Source: Nocardia coubleae NBRC 108252
Lineage (GTDB): Bacteria; Actinomycetota; Actinomycetes; Mycobacteriales; Mycobacteriaceae
Assembly (NCBI RefSeq): GCF_001612805.1
Contig: NZ_BDBD01000007.1
Coordinates: 1 to 64,000 of the forward strand
Direction of reading: 5' to 3'
Length of the DNA stretch: 64,000 bases
Shown here: in pieces, positions 12,401 to 23,489 of the stretch
Numbering within the stretch: the stretch's first letter is position 1
How the letters are laid out: each line of letters opens with the position of its first letter
Notes under the pieces: generated by a model
Seen by the model: the letters and a program-made list of their open reading frames with translations, nothing else
What the model was told of the DNA's origin: nothing
The model's database searches: none
Translations under genes and position numbers: made by a program

Positions 12401-15400
12401 CCTGCCCGAGGTACTGACTGCGGGCGCCCGCATCGACCCCGCCGCGATCGCGGTCAGTTCGGGCGACCTGCGGATGACCTACGGTGAACTCGACGCCTGG
12501 TCGAACCGGTTCGCGCGGGTCCTGCTCGGCCGTGGCATCGGGCCCGAGGTGTTCGTCGTGCTCGCCCTGACCCGATCCCTGGAATCGGTGGTGGCGGTGT
12601 GGGCGCTGGCCAAGACGGGCGCGGCGTTCGTCCCGCTGGACCCCAGCTACCCGGTGGAGCGGATCGAGCACATGCTCGCCGATTCCGAGGCACCCATCGG
12701 TGTCACCGTCACCGAGACCGGCGAGACCCTGCCGGGATCCATCGACTGGCTGCTGCTCGACGACCTGAACACCCTGCGCCGGGCCATGCTGGTGTCGGAC
12801 GCGCCGATCACCGATGCCGAACGCGGCGGACCCCTCGACATCGACCACACCGCCTACCTGATCTACACCTCCGGATCGACCGGCAAACCGAAGGCGGTCC
12901 TGCTCAGCCATCGCGGTCTCGCCAATCTCGTCACCGCCCAGCGCGAAACGCTCGCTCTCGACCCGTCGGCGAGCGCGTTGCAGGTGGCCTCCCCCAGCTT
13001 CGACGCGTCGGTCTTCGAGATGCTCACCGCGCACGCGGCGGGCGGACGGCTCGTGGTGTCCCCGCCGGAGGTGTACGGCGGCAGCGAGCTGGAGACATTG
13101 CTGCGCACCGAACGCGTCACCCACGCGGTGATCACCCCGTCGGCGCTGGCCACGATGGAACCCACCGATCTCACCGACCTGCGGGTACTCGCGGTGGCGG
13201 GCGAAGCAGCCACCCCCGAGCTCATCGAGAAGTGGGCCGCCGGCAGGCGCATGGTGAACCTGTACGGGCCGACCGAGTTCAGTATCTGGGCGACCGGTCC
13301 CGCCGAACTCGTGGCCGGTGCACCGGTCACCATCGGTGGGCCGATTCGCGGTGCGGCGGTGGTGGTGCTCGACAGCTGGTTGCGGCCGGTCCCGGTCGGT
13401 ATCGCCGGTGAGCTGTACCTGTCGGGCCCCGCGCTGGCCCGCGGTTACTTCAACCGCTTCGAGATGACCGCCGGTCGCTTCGTCGCCGATCCGTTCGGCG
13501 CACCCGGTGAGCGCATGTACCGGACCGGCGACATGGTGCGCTGGGTGACCGACGCGGACGGCCGGCTCACCCTGGAGTACCTGGGCCGCAGCGACTTCCA
13601 GGTGAAGATCCGCGGTCTGCGCATCGAGCTCGGCGAGATCGACGCGGTGCTCTCGCGCGACGAGGAAGTCGACTACGCGGTCACCATCGGGCGCGAAGGA
13701 CCGGCGGGCGCGACCGTGCTCGTGTCCTATGTGCTGCCGGTCCCGCACGTCGAACTCGATTCCGAGCGGTTGCGGGCACGCGTCGCGGCGGAACTGCCCG
13801 GTTACATGGTGCCTGCGTACATCGTCGTGCTCGACGACATCCCGCTCACACCGGTCGGCAAGCTGGATCGCAAAGCCCTTCCGGTACCGGACTTCTCGGC
13901 GGCCCGGCAGGCGTATCTTGCGCCGCGCACGCCCGTCGAACAGTCCGTCGCCGAAGTTTTCGCCGAGGTGCTCGGCAGCGAGCGGGTGAGCGTCGATCAG
14001 TCGTTCTTCGAGCTCGGCGGCAATTCGCTGAGCGCGACCAAGGTGGTGGCGCGGGTCAATGCGGCGCTCGGCTCGACCATCGCCCTGCGCGATCTGTTCG
14101 ACGCGCCGACGGTGGCGCAGCTGTCGGCGCGGGTGGTTCCTGCCGCCGAGGGCAGCGAAGGACGTCCCGCGCTCGCGCCACGGGTGCGCCCGGATCGCCT
14201 TCCGCTGTCCCCGGCCCAGCAGCGCATGTGGGTGCTCAACCAGCTCGATCCGGCCTCGTCGGCCTACAACATCGCGATCGCGCTCCGCCTCACCGGCACC
14301 CTGGACGTCGCGGCCATGCGCGCGGCCCTCATCGACGTGATCGACCGTCAGGAAAGCCTGCGCACCCGCTACCCCGCCGACGCCGAGGGCCCACGCCAGG
14401 TCGTCGTCGGTATCGACACCACTACGCCGGTCATGCCGCTCATCGAGACCGAAGACGGTGCCGCACTGCGTGATCGGATCAACGAGCTGGCCGGCACGGG
14501 GTTCGACCTCACCCGCGAGGCGCCCCTGCGCGTCGGGCTGTTCGCGGTTCGTCCCGCCGCCGTGAACCGTGATCGGGACACCGAACTGGTCGACAGGGCG
14601 CGGTCGGACTCGTCTCCGGCCATACCACAGCGCCCTTCTGCGCACCCGCAGCGTGCCGGAGCCGACCGTCCGCCCGCGTCTGCCCGGCCCTCGGGCAACG
14701 AAACCGCTCATGGTGTGACCGACCATGTCCCTGATGGTGTGACCGACCATGTCCTGGTTCTCGTGGTGCACCACATCAGCGCCGACGGTGCGTCGATGGC
14801 GCCCTTGGCCGCCGATCTGGTCGCCGCGTATTCGGCGCGGGTCGCGGGTGCGGCACCGGCGCGACCGCCGCTCGCGGTGCAGTACGCGGACTTCGCGCTC
14901 TGGCATCGTGAGCTGCTCGGCTCCATTACGGAACCGGAATCGCTTGCTGCCCAGCAGATCCGGTATTGGCGCGAAACGCTCGCCGGTGCGCCGGATGCGC
15001 TGGAACTCCCCTCGGACCGGCCACGACCGGCCGTGCAGACGATGCGCAGCGACGACGTGGACTTCGGTATCGACGAGCAGACACACCGCGCGCTGATCGA
15101 CTTCGCCGCCGCCCACCATGTGAGCGTCTTCATGGTGGTGCACGCGGCGCTGGCGGTCCTGCTGGCCCGGCTCGGCGGCACCGACGACGTGGTCATCGGC
15201 ACCCCGATCGCCGGCCGGGGCGACGCGGCCCTCGACGACCTGGTCGGGATGTTCGTGAACACCCTCGCCCTGCGCACACCGGTCGACCCCGGCACCGATT
15301 TCCGGCAGCTGCTCGCCACCGTCCGCGCCACCGATCTCGACGCCTTCGCCCATGCCGACGTGCCGTTCGAGCAACTCGTCCAAGCCCTCGACCCCACCCG

Positions 15401-18400
15401 GTCCACCGCGCATCACCCGCTGTTCCAGGTGTCGCTGTCCCTACAGAACTTCGTGGAGCCGGTCCTCGAGCTGCCCGGCCTGCGCTTCGAGGTCGAGGAT
15501 TTCGACCGGCGCTCCTCGGCCTTCGACCTCACCCTCGACCTGCGCGAACGCTTCACCGACGCCGGTGCGGCAGGCATCGACGGCGTCCTCACCTACGCGA
15601 CGGACCTGTTCGACCCCGCCACCGTCACTTCGTTCGCCGCCCGCTGGAGGCAGGTCCTCACCACCGTCCTCACCGCCCCCGACACGCGCCTGTCCGACAT
15701 CGACATCCTCGCCGAATCCGAACGCGCCGAACTGGTTCCGGTGCTCGGGCCCGCCACCGCCGGAACAACCACCCTTGCCCAGCTGCTCACCACCACAGCG
15801 ACCACCTACCCCGACCGTGCCGCCTTGGTCGCCCGCACCGGCGGCACGACGACCTACCGCACTCTCGATGCCCGCTCGAACCAGCTGGCCCGGCTGCTCA
15901 TCGCGGCGGGCGCGCGCACGGAAACCGTTGTCGCCCTCGGCCTTCCGCGCTGCCCCGAACTGCATCTCGGCATCTGGGCCTCGGCGAAGGCGGGCGCGGC
16001 GTTCCTGCCGGTCGATCCGAAACATCCGGTGGATCGCATCGAGCACATGCTCACCGATTCCGGTGCGCGGATCGGGATCACGACCGCCGAGTACCGGCCG
16101 GCACTGTCGGACGCCACCCGCTGGCTGATCCTCGACGACCCGGACTTCGCCGCGCGCCTGGACAACGCCGACGACAGCACGCTCGAAGACCTCCCGGCGC
16201 CGATCAGGGTCGAGAACCCGGCCTGGATGATCTATACCTCCGGGTCGACCGGCACCCCGAAGGGCGTCACCGTCACCCACCGAGGCCTGGCCGATCTGGT
16301 CACCTCCCAGCGCACCGATCTGCGGCTGGACGAGCAGGCCCGCGTCTTGCAGGTCGCCTCACCGAGTTTCGACGCCTCGATCTTCGAGGCACTGATGGCC
16401 TTCGGCTGCGGCGCCGCCTCCGTCATCGCCCCGCCGGACGTGTTCGGCGGCGCACCCCTGGCCGAACTCATCGCGGCCGAGGGTGTGACCCACATGGTGA
16501 TCACCCCCTCGGCACTGTCCACCATCGATCCCGCCGGAGTGTCGAGTGTGCGGGTCCTCGCGGTGGCAGGCGAAGCGGTCGGTCCCGACCTGGTCGCGCG
16601 GTGGTGCGGTGGCACCGCCGGGCGGACGATGGTCAACCTGTACGGCCCGACCGAATACACCATCTGGGCAACGGGTTCCGGCCCGCTCTCGGCGACGGAG
16701 CCGGTCACCATCGGCACTCCGGTGCGTGGTGCGGCGGCGCTCGTCCTCGACGACCGGCTGAGCCCGGTACCGGTCGGTGTAGCGGGTGAGCTCTACCTCG
16801 CGGGCACCGCACTGGCGCGCGGCTACCACGCCCGGCCGGGGCTGACGGCGGCCAGGTTCGTCGCCGACCCGTTCGGCGCGCCCGGTGACCTGCTCTATCG
16901 CACCGGCGATCTGGTGCGCTGGACCCGTGGCGCGTCCGGGCTCGCCCTGGAGTACCTGGGCCGCACCGACTTCCAGGTGAAAGTGCGTGGTCAGCGCATC
17001 GAACTCGGCGAGATCGATGCGGTTCTCAGCGGCATCGACGGGGTGGAAGTCGCTGTGACACTGGGTGTTCCCGGTCCCACCGGAGCCACCGCGCTCGCCG
17101 CCTACCTGGTGCGCGTGCCCGGCACCGAGCTGGACGTCGACCGCGTCCGCGCCCTGGCGGCCGACACCCTGCCCGCGTACATGGTGCCCGCCGCCTTCAT
17201 CGTCCTGGACGAGATCCCGGTCAACGCCGTCGGCAAACTCGATCGAAAGGCGCTGCCCGCACCGGTTTTCGTCACCGACGAGGCGCCCTATCGAGCACCG
17301 CAGACCCCGACCGAGAAGGTGCTGGCCGAGGTGTACGCCGAGCTGCTCGGCCGCGATCAGGTGGGTGTCGACGATTCCTTCTTCGCGCTCGGTGGCGACA
17401 GCATCCTCGCAATCCAGCTGGTGACCCAGGCCAAGCTGCGCGGTGTGCACTGCACGCCCCTGCAGGTGTTCGAACACCGCACGGTTGCCGCGCTCGGCGC
17501 CGCGATCGACGCCGCCGACACCGTCGAAGCGCTCGCCGAACTTCCCGGCGGCGGCACCGGCGACCTCCCGCTGACCCCGATCGTGCGGTACATGGTCGAA
17601 CGCGGCGGGAACTTCGACCGGTTCGCCCAGACGGCGGTCCTCGAACTGCCCGTCGGCATCGACCGGGCCGCGCTCGTCGCCACGCTCACGGCCGTCATCG
17701 ACCGGCACGACATGCTCCGATCGCGGCTGTGGGCGAGCGCGGACGGCTGGCGGCTGCGGGTCGCCGAACCGGGGTCGGTGAACGTCGACGCACTGGTGCA
17801 CCGCACTGTGTTCGACTCCGCCGCCGACCCGGTCGACCTGAGGGAATTCGCGCAGACCGAACTCGACACCGCGATGAACCGGCTGCGTCCCGCCGATGGT
17901 GTCGTGCTGCAATTCGTGTGGCTCGACCCCGTCGGCGACGCCGGGTCGCACACCCGGCCCGGTCGACTGATCGTGGTGGCCCATCATCTCGCGATCGACA
18001 GCGTGTCGTGGCGAATCCTGGTGCAGGACTTGATCGCCGCCTGGGCGCAGGTCGACGCGGGCGCCACGCCGGTGCTACCCGAGATCGGCACCTCGATGCG
18101 GCGCTGGGCGCACGCCCTCACCGAGCAGGCGAACTCCGAACGGCGCGAATCCGAACTCGACTACTGGCAACAGGTGGTGAACGGTCCCGACCCACTGCTC
18201 GGCACACGACACCTCGATCCGGCGATCGATCAGGCACGCACCGTGCGCCGTTTCGGCATCGAGGTCGACGAGGACACCACAGCGGCCCTGCTCACCACCC
18301 TGCCCCGGCTGTTCCAGGGGACGGTCACCGACGCGCTGCTGGCCACCCTCGCACTGGCCCTGGTGCGGTGGCGCCTGCGCCGCGGCGTCACCGAACGTTC

Positions 18401-19832
18401 GGCGCTGCTGCGGCTGGAAGGCCACGGCAGGCAGGAGGAGATCGTGCCGGGCGCCGACCTGTCGCGAACCATCGGCTGGTTCACCACCCTGTACCCGGTC
18501 CGACTCGATCTCGCCGAGGTCGACGTCGACGAGGCGTTCGCGGGCGGTCCCGCGATGGGTGCGGCCATCCGGGCGGTGAAGCACGACCTGCTGTCGGTGC
18601 CGGACAAAGGCATCGGCTTCGGGATGCTGCGGTACCTGAATCCAACAGCCGCGCAACAACTCCCGGCCCGGCTTCCCGGCCAGATCTGCCTGAACTACCT
18701 GGGCAGGCACACCTCCGTGGAAACCCCCGCGGGTCTCGAAGGACTCGGGTGGCTACCCACCGACGCGCTCGGCGACCTGGACGCATCCGAACACCAGGAC
18801 GTGCCGATCATGTCGGCCGTCGACATCAACGCGATGGTCACGGGCGAATGCCTGCACGCCGAATTCGGCTACGCCGCAGAACTACTTGCCGAGGAAGACG
18901 TCACCGAGCTCGCCGACCTGTGGGCCGACGCACTGCGCGCGGCCGCGCGCTTCGCCGAAACACCCGCCGCCCGAACCGCTTCGGCCGACGAAGCCGCCGC
19001 GATGACCGCCCGCACCGCACCCACCAAGGCAGGACCGGCGGGCCTCGGCCTCGACGTCCTGCTGCCGATCCGACCCGGCGGCGACCGCCCCGCCCTGTTC
19101 TGCGTCCACTCCTCCTCCGGAATGTCGTGGAGCTACCTGGGACTGGCCGAGCAGCTACGCCCGGGACGACCGATCTACGGGCTGCAAGCGCCCGATCTCA
19201 GCGGCCGGGAACCATCGGCTCGGTCCATCGAGGAATTCGCCCGCCGCTACGTGCGCGAGATCCGCGCCGTCCAGCCGACCGGCCCGTATCACCTGCTCGG
19301 CTGGTCCTTCGGCGGCCTCATCGCCCACGCCATGGCGGTCGAATTGGCTACCGCGGGTGAGCGAGTCGGGGTGGTCGCGCTCCTGGACACCGACACCGCC
19401 GACATCGACGGTGACACCATCGAACGCCTCTCACCCGGTGCGTTCATCAACACCTTCGGGGCGATCTTCGGCATCGACGACGTCCCCGCCACCTCGACGG
19501 CCGAGGAGGCGGCCGACCTCATCACCGCCCGGCTCGGCGGCGTCGAACTCATCGATGCCGCGACCATCGAGCGGATGGCGGGCTCCTACAACGCCTCCGC
19601 GGGGACCAGAACCGGCTACCGGCGCCCCGTCTACCAGGGCGATGTCCTGTACTTCAGCGCCACCGTCGACCCCGCCGAATGGATGGGACCCGACGGATGG
19701 CGGCCCTACGTGACCGGCGACATCGTCAACCACGACGTCGACGTGTCCCACGACGACCTGACCAACCCCTACGCACTGTCGGTCATCGCGCCGGTGCTCG
19801 ACGACCACATGGAAGCAGGAGACCGGATATGA
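6480..19832 (+). CDS. Trimodular non-ribosomal peptide synthetase (C-A-T-E/C-A-T/C-A-T-E-TE)
   Basis: A 4450-residue NRPS assembling a three-residue peptide on one chain. Approximate residue positions follow. C1 15-445 (HHIVLDG at 146): being first, it is a candidate N-acylating starter C domain. A1 465-955 (YTSGSTG at 621). T1 970-1040 (LGGDS, carrier Ser 1005). E1 1058-1500 ([10 protein letters not shown] at 1181, GWFTTVYP). C2 1515-1945 (HHLVLDG at 1652, downstream of E so D-accepting). A2 1975-2470 (YTSGSTG at 2129). T2 2480-2550 (LGGNS, Ser 2516). C3 2572-3040 (HHISADG at 2764), with about 60 extra residues just before the active site. A3 3100-3595 (YTSGSTG at 3252). T3 around Ser 3641. 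E3 3695-4140 ([10 protein letters not shown] at 3835). TE 4189-4450 (GWSFGG, Ser 4276; His near 4424). Aligning to GrsA positions by eye gives A1 D-I-E-N-V-G-G-V-T-K and, for both A2 and A3, D-A-F-V-A-A-L-I-W-K. The Glu/Asn in A1 recalls ornithine-type pockets; the A2/A3 code was not recognised. All catalytic cores look intact. No MbtH-like gene is nearby. Product unknown; the downstream exporter suggests secretion. Confidence 0.95.
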   Translation: MIQPSSRASDTAPEDPFPLSAAQRGIWFAQHIAGDTPISIAQYVELSGAIDHALLTAAVRQTGREFGTGFVRLVDIDGQPHQLVDPTLDADIAELDLRGEPDPEAAAHAWMRAEYSAPLDMTRDRLVRLAMLRIAEDRWFWYSRMHHIVLDGMGALALVQRTGELYNAAFEGREPPPAKAEPLQRIVEADLAYRSSDRFATDREYWRTHLADLPDPVTLAGRAAEVDSHPTRVAGALPAETSALLDSVAAGINSGVAPTVVAAFGAYLAAMTGAPEVVLSLPVSARTSATLRRSGGMLANVVPLRVALDPTTTVGAAILAVQSELTGALRRQRYRQEDIIRDLGWSMDEAVSFGPAVNLMMVDTKIALGPVVGRLHVLTSGLIDDLFVNLYPGMGGDSTHIDLQGNGNLYSPAELAAHHDRFLRFLHRFLAAGPEAPLSSVHVLADAEQAVSVPARGAAGVEQRTLPEILAAGAAIDPDAVALRWGVDDTMTYRELDDYTNRLARVLIAAGAGPEHGVALSIPRSAESVLATIAVAKSGAPFVPIDPTYPDDRIEHMLDDSAVVTGLTVTQARKSLPDKVDWLCLDDEATTGRVAAQEATTITDADRTASIHPDQVAYVIYTSGSTGLPKGVLVSHRGLANLAAGSGAGFGVDAGSVVAHAVSPSFDISVEEILVTLAAGATLAVVPPSAYAGDDMAQVLRAHRVTHLNVTPAVVGSLDPATLPDLGTIVVGGDACPPELVSKWAGRRLLNGYGPTETTVTATLSEPLTPGGPVTIGGLARGVNGLVLDPWLRPVAPGTVGELYLSGPGVARGYHRRSGLTASRFVADPYAPGARMYRTGDLVRWTADDGRFTLEYQGRSDFQVKVRGYRIELGEIDAALQRLPAVDFAITLGVETPSGATALASYITVEPGADVHPEAVKAAVGETLPAYMVPASVIVLDLVPLTPLGKVDRKALPAPDFGARVVASRAPSTPREEVLAALFAEVLGMDTVGVDDSFFALGGDSIVSIQLVSRAKAAGIAFSARDVFERKTVAALAAIAGDTEATVVHELPGGGVGAVELTPIVHAMIEHGEPWGRYGQAVLIGLPDGTCRETLVAALGVLLDHHDLLRSSLRDGEWVVAEAGSIDADSLVEVMRSESDDVVDRALQDAANLLDPASGVVVRCVLIERADAAPLCWLVLHHLVTDGVSWRILLPDLAIAAAGGTPAPVGTSFRRWAHGQAEQAALRVGELPVWQRIAATPDPAFGRDTFDPARDVVATMAQLRSTVPAEVAHAVLTTVPERFHCGADDVLLAALTMAVCRWRARTGTLLTLEGHGRSESLLPGAADIGRTVGWFTTVYPVAIDLAGIDLDDAFAGGGSAGSVVKATKEQMRAVPDRGVGYGLLRYLNSETAPALADAPIPQLSFNYLGRAVTGEGPWLPRRFAATNDDRAPLAAVVDVNAVLTDAELEVTWAYAGRLLDEADVRALSELWAQALDALVDHARTDGAGGRTPSDFALVAVDQSQIDSWEATYPNLADVWPLSPLQYGLLFHALYDSDTADGYTVQSLLTLVGTVDSARLRRAAQALVDRHENLRAAFVETADGPRQLVLADAEIQWNDIDLTDIAEEQRARELDRVVELDALTRFDLTRPPLLRFTLITTAPDTYRLVMTNHHLVLDGWSTPLLVRELLALYVTAGDASPLPPPRSYREFLSWLAERDAQESLDAWTRSLAGIDTPTRAVPTLAGIESTETAMISRDLPRTTVATLESAARAAGATVNTLVQTSWALVLTMLTGRTDVVFGSTVSGRPPELSGVEEMVGLFINTLPVRVTLDPGERVADLLARVQAEQARLMDHQHVGLAEIHRAVGLAELFDTLTVFESYPIDRAALSQALDIAGMRVLDVEGTDATPYPLNLMVIPLRGEDDAGDTLRITVKFMADQLEHTVAQSLLDRFIRLLGALAENPDIPVARLQHCDDDERALLAPVYGAPALPMRTLPEVLTAGARIDPAAIAVSSGDLRMTYGELDAWSNRFARVLLGRGIGPEVFVVLALTRSLESVVAVWALAKTGAAFVPLDPSYPVERIEHMLADSEAPIGVTVTETGETLPGSIDWLLLDDLNTLRRAMLVSDAPITDAERGGPLDIDHTAYLIYTSGSTGKPKAVLLSHRGLANLVTAQRETLALDPSASALQVASPSFDASVFEMLTAHAAGGRLVVSPPEVYGGSELETLLRTERVTHAVITPSALATMEPTDLTDLRVLAVAGEAATPELIEKWAAGRRMVNLYGPTEFSIWATGPAELVAGAPVTIGGPIRGAAVVVLDSWLRPVPVGIAGELYLSGPALARGYFNRFEMTAGRFVADPFGAPGERMYRTGDMVRWVTDADGRLTLEYLGRSDFQVKIRGLRIELGEIDAVLSRDEEVDYAVTIGREGPAGATVLVSYVLPVPHVELDSERLRARVAAELPGYMVPAYIVVLDDIPLTPVGKLDRKALPVPDFSAARQAYLAPRTPVEQSVAEVFAEVLGSERVSVDQSFFELGGNSLSATKVVARVNAALGSTIALRDLFDAPTVAQLSARVVPAAEGSEGRPALAPRVRPDRLPLSPAQQRMWVLNQLDPASSAYNIAIALRLTGTLDVAAMRAALIDVIDRQESLRTRYPADAEGPRQVVVGIDTTTPVMPLIETEDGAALRDRINELAGTGFDLTREAPLRVGLFAVRPAAVNRDRDTELVDRARSDSSPAIPQRPSAHPQRAGADRPPASARPSGNETAHGVTDHVPDGVTDHVLVLVVHHISADGASMAPLAADLVAAYSARVAGAAPARPPLAVQYADFALWHRELLGSITEPESLAAQQIRYWRETLAGAPDALELPSDRPRPAVQTMRSDDVDFGIDEQTHRALIDFAAAHHVSVFMVVHAALAVLLARLGGTDDVVIGTPIAGRGDAALDDLVGMFVNTLALRTPVDPGTDFRQLLATVRATDLDAFAHADVPFEQLVQALDPTRSTAHHPLFQVSLSLQNFVEPVLELPGLRFEVEDFDRRSSAFDLTLDLRERFTDAGAAGIDGVLTYATDLFDPATVTSFAARWRQVLTTVLTAPDTRLSDIDILAESERAELVPVLGPATAGTTTLAQLLTTTATTYPDRAALVARTGGTTTYRTLDARSNQLARLLIAAGARTETVVALGLPRCPELHLGIWASAKAGAAFLPVDPKHPVDRIEHMLTDSGARIGITTAEYRPALSDATRWLILDDPDFAARLDNADDSTLEDLPAPIRVENPAWMIYTSGSTGTPKGVTVTHRGLADLVTSQRTDLRLDEQARVLQVASPSFDASIFEALMAFGCGAASVIAPPDVFGGAPLAELIAAEGVTHMVITPSALSTIDPAGVSSVRVLAVAGEAVGPDLVARWCGGTAGRTMVNLYGPTEYTIWATGSGPLSATEPVTIGTPVRGAAALVLDDRLSPVPVGVAGELYLAGTALARGYHARPGLTAARFVADPFGAPGDLLYRTGDLVRWTRGASGLALEYLGRTDFQVKVRGQRIELGEIDAVLSGIDGVEVAVTLGVPGPTGATALAAYLVRVPGTELDVDRVRALAADTLPAYMVPAAFIVLDEIPVNAVGKLDRKALPAPVFVTDEAPYRAPQTPTEKVLAEVYAELLGRDQVGVDDSFFALGGDSILAIQLVTQAKLRGVHCTPLQVFEHRTVAALGAAIDAADTVEALAELPGGGTGDLPLTPIVRYMVERGGNFDRFAQTAVLELPVGIDRAALVATLTAVIDRHDMLRSRLWASADGWRLRVAEPGSVNVDALVHRTVFDSAADPVDLREFAQTELDTAMNRLRPADGVVLQFVWLDPVGDAGSHTRPGRLIVVAHHLAIDSVSWRILVQDLIAAWAQVDAGATPVLPEIGTSMRRWAHALTEQANSERRESELDYWQQVVNGPDPLLGTRHLDPAIDQARTVRRFGIEVDEDTTAALLTTLPRLFQGTVTDALLATLALALVRWRLRRGVTERSALLRLEGHGRQEEIVPGADLSRTIGWFTTLYPVRLDLAEVDVDEAFAGGPAMGAAIRAVKHDLLSVPDKGIGFGMLRYLNPTAAQQLPARLPGQICLNYLGRHTSVETPAGLEGLGWLPTDALGDLDASEHQDVPIMSAVDINAMVTGECLHAEFGYAAELLAEEDVTELADLWADALRAAARFAETPAARTASADEAAAMTARTAPTKAGPAGLGLDVLLPIRPGGDRPALFCVHSSSGMSWSYLGLAEQLRPGRPIYGLQAPDLSGREPSARSIEEFARRYVREIRAVQPTGPYHLLGWSFGGLIAHAMAVELATAGERVGVVALLDTDTADIDGDTIERLSPGAFINTFGAIFGIDDVPATSTAEEAADLITARLGGVELIDAATIERMAGSYNASAGTRTGYRRPVYQGDVLYFSATVDPAEWMGPDGWRPYVTGDIVNHDVDVSHDDLTNPYALSVIAPVLDDHMEAGDRI
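14710..14754 (+). repeat. 24-bp-period direct repeat inside NRPS C3 domain
   Basis: A 21-base unit occurs twice without mismatch (14710-14730 and 14734-14754), encoding HGVTDHVP then DGVTDHVL. It closes an inserted low-complexity segment (about 14566-14745, Asp/Arg/Ser/Pro-rich) immediately upstream of the C3 HHISADG active site. The repeat is in frame (24 bases, 8 residues) and so could expand or contract by slippage without breaking the gene. Confidence 0.85.
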
Positions 19833-20845
19833 GTGTCGAACACACTGCCGTACAGAGCCCTGCGCGCACCGGCACCGGTGGCGTCGTCGTCGAGGGGATC
19901 GAGAAATCCTTCGGGGAGGTGCGCGCCCTGCGCGGCATCGACTTCGAGGCCGCGCCCGGGCAGGTGCTCGGCATCCTCGGCCCCAACGGCGCGGGCAAGA
20001 CGACCATGGTGAACATCCTGTCCACCCTCGTCATGCCCGACCGCGGCCGGGCGACGGTCGCAGGCCACGATGTCGTCGCCGACCCGGCCGCGGTGCGCAA
20101 ACGGATCATGCTCACCGGTCAGTACGCCGCGCTCGACGACATGCTCAGCGGCTACGAGAACCTGGTGATGTTCGGCAGGCTGATGGGTCTGCGCAAACCG
20201 GCCGCCCGCGCCCGGGCGACCGAACTCATCGGCGAATTCGACCTCGACCAGGCCGCCGACCGACGCGTCGGCACCTACTCGGGCGGCATGCGGCGCCGCA
20301 TCGACATCGCCTGCGGCCTGGTGGTGCGGCCCGACGTGGTGTTCCTCGACGAGCCGACCACCGGTCTCGACCCCCGCAGCAGGCAGGGCGTCTGGGATCT
20401 GGTGCGCAGCTTCAAGAACGCGGGCATCACCACCCTGCTCACCACCCAGTACCTGGAGGAGGCCGACGCCCTCAGCGACCGGATCATCGTGATCGACCAC
20501 GGTGTGGTGATCGCCTCGGGCACCGCCGACGAGCTCAAGCACCGCACCGGCGGCAGCTACTGCGAGATCGTGCCGCTGGATCTGGAGGAACTGCCCGCGA
20601 TCGTCACGGCGCTCGGCACATTGCTCCCCGCCGAGCACCTGGCGGCCCTCACCCCGGAGTCGGACCGCATCACCATCCCCGCCCCCGACGGTGCGAAAAC
20701 GCTCGCCGAAGCCCTGCGGCGACTCGACAACGCCGGGCTCGAACTCGTCGACATCGCCCTGCGACGGCCCTCGCTCGACGACGTCTTCCTCCAGCTCACC
20801 GGTCACCTCGCCTCGACCGAATCCACCCCGCAGGTGATCTCATGA
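19829..20845 (+). CDS. DrrA-like ABC exporter ATP-binding protein
   Basis: ATPase of a daunorubicin-resistance-type ABC-2 exporter, 338 residues. Walker [10 protein letters not shown], signature YSGGMRRR, Walker [13 protein letters not shown] and the DrrA-type C-terminal domain are all present. ATG 19829 overlaps the NRPS stop (ATGA), giving translational coupling; the open frame continues further upstream but that part lies inside the NRPS gene. It overlaps the next permease gene by the same ATGA arrangement. With the two following permeases it should export, or insert into the envelope, the NRPS product. Confidence 0.95.
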   Translation: MSVEHTAVQSPARTGTGGVVVEGIEKSFGEVRALRGIDFEAAPGQVLGILGPNGAGKTTMVNILSTLVMPDRGRATVAGHDVVADPAAVRKRIMLTGQYAALDDMLSGYENLVMFGRLMGLRKPAARARATELIGEFDLDQAADRRVGTYSGGMRRRIDIACGLVVRPDVVFLDEPTTGLDPRSRQGVWDLVRSFKNAGITTLLTTQYLEEADALSDRIIVIDHGVVIASGTADELKHRTGGSYCEIVPLDLEELPAIVTALGTLLPAEHLAALTPESDRITIPAPDGAKTLAEALRRLDNAGLELVDIALRRPSLDDVFLQLTGHLASTESTPQVIS

Positions 20846-21660
20846 CCGCCACCACCTGGCAGACGCACTGGCGCGCCGCCCCGAACACGCTGCAGCAGTG
20901 GTGGGTACTGACCACCCGGCTGATCGTGCCGTCGGTCAAATCCGGTGAGGTGCTCGCCTCGCTGCTGGCACCCGCCGCCTTCACCGCGAGCTTCTACATT
21001 CCGTTGAAGACGGTGATGTCGTTCTCCGGCAACGGTTTCAGCAGTTACGCCCAGTACATGATGCCGCTGGTCATCTTGCAGGCGGCGGCATTCACGGCCA
21101 TCTCGGCCGCGTTCCGATCGGCCACCGATTCCGTCGCCGGGATCGACCGGCGATTCGCCTCGATGCCACTGCGACCCCTGGTCCCGGTGGCGGCACGCAT
21201 GTCGGGCAATCTGTTCCGGCTGCTGCTGTCGCTGGCCGCGGCGATCGCGGCAGGTTATGTGATCGGGTTCCGGTTCCGGCTCGACGCCGCGCACACCCTC
21301 GGGTTCCTGGCGTTCTCGCTGCTCATCGGCATCGCGTTCACCCTGGGCGCCGACGTGATCGGCACGCTGTCCAAAAGCCCGGAGACCACCTCGCAGGCGC
21401 TGATGCTGCCGCCGTTGATCTTCGGCATGCTCTCGACGGGCCTGGCACCGGCCGACCAATTTCCCACCTGGGTCCAGTGGTTCGTGCGCAATCAGCCCGT
21501 CTCGCAGTTCGCGACGGGGCTACGCGCGCTCGCCGGTGACACCAAGGCCGCCACCGGTGCGGTGAGCTGGTCGCTGATGGGCCCGTCGCTGCTGTGGCTG
21601 GCCGCGATCCTGCTGATCTGCGTCCCGGCGGCGATCCGGCTGAGTTCGAGGAGGGCGTGA
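20842..21660 (+). CDS. ABC-2 type permease (first, DrrB-like)
   Basis: A 272-residue membrane subunit with about six hydrophobic segments and the ABC2 permease motif region (PLIFGMLSTGLAPADQFPTW) before the last two helices. The start overlaps the ATPase stop by four bases, and its own stop touches the next start. It should form a heteromeric pore with the following permease, energised by the preceding ATPase. Confidence 0.92.
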   Translation: MTATTWQTHWRAAPNTLQQWWVLTTRLIVPSVKSGEVLASLLAPAAFTASFYIPLKTVMSFSGNGFSSYAQYMMPLVILQAAAFTAISAAFRSATDSVAGIDRRFASMPLRPLVPVAARMSGNLFRLLLSLAAAIAAGYVIGFRFRLDAAHTLGFLAFSLLIGIAFTLGADVIGTLSKSPETTSQALMLPPLIFGMLSTGLAPADQFPTWVQWFVRNQPVSQFATGLRALAGDTKAATGAVSWSLMGPSLLWLAAILLICVPAAIRLSSRRA

Positions 21661-22448
21661 TGACATCGCAGTCGGAGACCTCACCGGTGGCGCTGGTGCG
21701 GCAGACGACGATCCAGACCCAGCGGCTGCTGCTGCGTTGGGTCCGCAATCCGATCACCGTGCTCGAGGCGTTGTTCATCCCGTGCCTGCTGCTCGTGATG
21801 CTCGACATCGTTGTCGGCGGCCAGATCGAGCGGTTCACCGGGGAGAACGCGCTGTCCAGCTCGGTCCCGATGGTCGCGATCGTCGGCGCACTGTCCGGTG
21901 CCGTGGCGAGCGGGGTACTGCTCGGCCGCGAGCGCGACGCCGGGCTGCTCGCCCGATTCTGGGTGCTGCCCGTGCACCGGGCCTCCGGCCTGGCCTCCCG
22001 CATCCTCGCCGAGGGATGCCGCATCCTGCTCGGCACCGTCACCGTGGTGATCGTCGGGCTGCTGCTCGGCTTCCGATTCCAGCAGGGACCGCTGGCGGCG
22101 CTCGTCTTCCTGCTGGTGCCGGTGGTTTTCGGGTTGGCCTTCGCCACCATCGTCACCGCCGTGGCCGTCTACACGGCGAAGTCCTCGCTGGTGGAGGGGA
22201 TCACCATCCTCACTTCGCTGATGATGTTCTTCAGTACCGGGTTCGTTCCGCTGGTCGCATTTCCCACGTGGATCCAGCCGCTCGTCCGCAATCAGCCGAT
22301 GTCGGTCGCCGTCGATGCCATGCGTGGCCTCGCCGACCACGGGCCCGTCGCTCGCCCGCTGCTGCTCACCCTCGCCTGGTCGGCCGGTGCCATCCTGCTG
22401 TTCGCCGTGCCCGCCGCCATCGGCTTCCGACGGGCCAGCCGCCGCTGA
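21660..22448 (+). CDS. ABC-2 type permease (second, DrrC-like)
   Basis: A 262-residue paralogue of the preceding permease, with about six membrane segments and a matching late motif (SLMMFFSTGFVPLVAFPTW). ATG 21660 shares one base with the previous stop (TGATG), completing a coupled NRPS-ATPase-permease-permease operon. A GTG one codon earlier is possible. The arrangement resembles the DrrABC-type exporters beside large NRPS and PKS genes in mycobacteria and nocardiae. Confidence 0.92.
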   Translation: MTSQSETSPVALVRQTTIQTQRLLLRWVRNPITVLEALFIPCLLLVMLDIVVGGQIERFTGENALSSSVPMVAIVGALSGAVASGVLLGRERDAGLLARFWVLPVHRASGLASRILAEGCRILLGTVTVVIVGLLLGFRFQQGPLAALVFLLVPVVFGLAFATIVTAVAVYTAKSSLVEGITILTSLMMFFSTGFVPLVAFPTWIQPLVRNQPMSVAVDAMRGLADHGPVARPLLLTLAWSAGAILLFAVPAAIGFRRASRR

Positions 22449-22534
22449 GCAGGGCCCGATCGGTTACCGGGCGGGCCTCCGCAGGACGCGACGGTTGATG
22501 GCGATGACTTTTCCCGCTGCGGCGCGTCTTGATT

Positions 22535-22565
22535 GCAGACGGTGTGCTCGCCTGCGACCGTCTGC
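22535..22565. terminator. Hairpin after the NRPS-exporter operon
   Basis: A perfect 9-bp stem (GCAGACGGT with ACCGTCTGC) and a 13-base loop lies 87 bases after the last permease and 28 bases before the VOC gene. It has no T-run, so it may be a weak terminator or a leader hairpin of the VOC gene. Confidence 0.4.
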
Positions 22566-22592
22566 GTAGATCCCTTCAGCCGAGGAGTCAGC

Positions 22593-23396
22593 ATGCAGTT
22601 CACCCCGCAACCCGGCGATCCCACCTGGATCGACCTCTACACCTCCGATCTCGACCGTGCCATCGCCTTCTACGGCGACCTGTTCGGCTGGACCGCCGAA
22701 CGCGGCGGGCCGGAGTTCGGTGGGTACACCACGTTCAGCAAGAACGGCGTCGCCGTCGCCGGTGCCATGAGCCGGATCGAGGACGAGGGCGATCCGTACC
22801 CCGACCGCTGGACCGTCTACCTGCACTCCGACGACGCGGCCGCCACCGAGCAGAAGGCCGCCGAAGCGGGTGGCACCGTGTTCGTGAAAGCGATGGAGGT
22901 CCCCGGGGTCGGCACGATGGCCGTGCTGGCCGATGTGGGCGGCGTCGGTGTCGGCGTGTGGCAGCCGGGACCGTTCCCCGGTTTCGGCGAGATCGGCCGG
23001 GTCGCCGACGGAGTCTGGCAGGACGCCGCCGGCCTGCCGTCCTGGTTCGAACTCATGACACGCTCCTACCCGCAGTCGCTCGACTTCTACCGCGAGGTGT
23101 TCGGCTGGAATGACACCTTCACCGTCGCCGACACCGAGGAGTTCCGCTACACCACCCTGCACGCCGAGTCCCCGATGCTGGGTGGGGTGATGGACGGGCA
23201 AGGCCATCTGCCCGAGGGAGTACCCGGCGCGTGGGTGGTGTACTTCGGCAGCGACGACACCGACAAGTCGGCCGAGCTCGCCGTCTCCCTCGGCGCGAAA
23301 CTGGTCTTCGAGCCCATGACCACGCCCTACGGCCGGGTCGTCGGCCTCACCGATCCCACCGGCGCCCACTTCAGCATCGGCGGAACCGCTCGCTGA
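22593..23396 (+). CDS. Two-domain VOC (glyoxalase/bleomycin-resistance) protein
   Basis: A 267-residue cytoplasmic protein of two tandem vicinal-oxygen-chelate domains (about residues 8-125 and 140-265). Each starts with a characteristic strand-helix (DLYTSDLDRAIAFYGDLFGW; then SLDFYREVFGW). GAGGAG seven bases before ATG 22593 fixes the start. Such duplicated VOC proteins are common in actinobacteria, often annotated as hydroxylase or 27-kDa antigen Cfp30B-like. The substrate cannot be told from sequence. It may or may not belong to the NRPS locus; the hairpin before it argues for a separate unit. Confidence 0.85.
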   Translation: MQFTPQPGDPTWIDLYTSDLDRAIAFYGDLFGWTAERGGPEFGGYTTFSKNGVAVAGAMSRIEDEGDPYPDRWTVYLHSDDAAATEQKAAEAGGTVFVKAMEVPGVGTMAVLADVGGVGVGVWQPGPFPGFGEIGRVADGVWQDAAGLPSWFELMTRSYPQSLDFYREVFGWNDTFTVADTEEFRYTTLHAESPMLGGVMDGQGHLPEGVPGAWVVYFGSDDTDKSAELAVSLGAKLVFEPMTTPYGRVVGLTDPTGAHFSIGGTAR

Positions 23397-23489
23397 CCGA
23401 GGCGGCGGCGTTTTCCGCGTCGCCCCCCGGCGCTAGTCTCGACGCGACGCCCGAGCGGGCGGTATCGACGAGTTCTTTTGTGGGGGAAG

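Noticed and set aside
6405..15416. Two very long open frames on the minus strand (about 1677 and 1300 codons) opposite the NRPS gene
   Set aside because: They are antisense shadows caused by codon bias in high-GC DNA; low-complexity His/Arg/Gly-rich translation, no family motifs, while the plus-strand NRPS is motif-complete.
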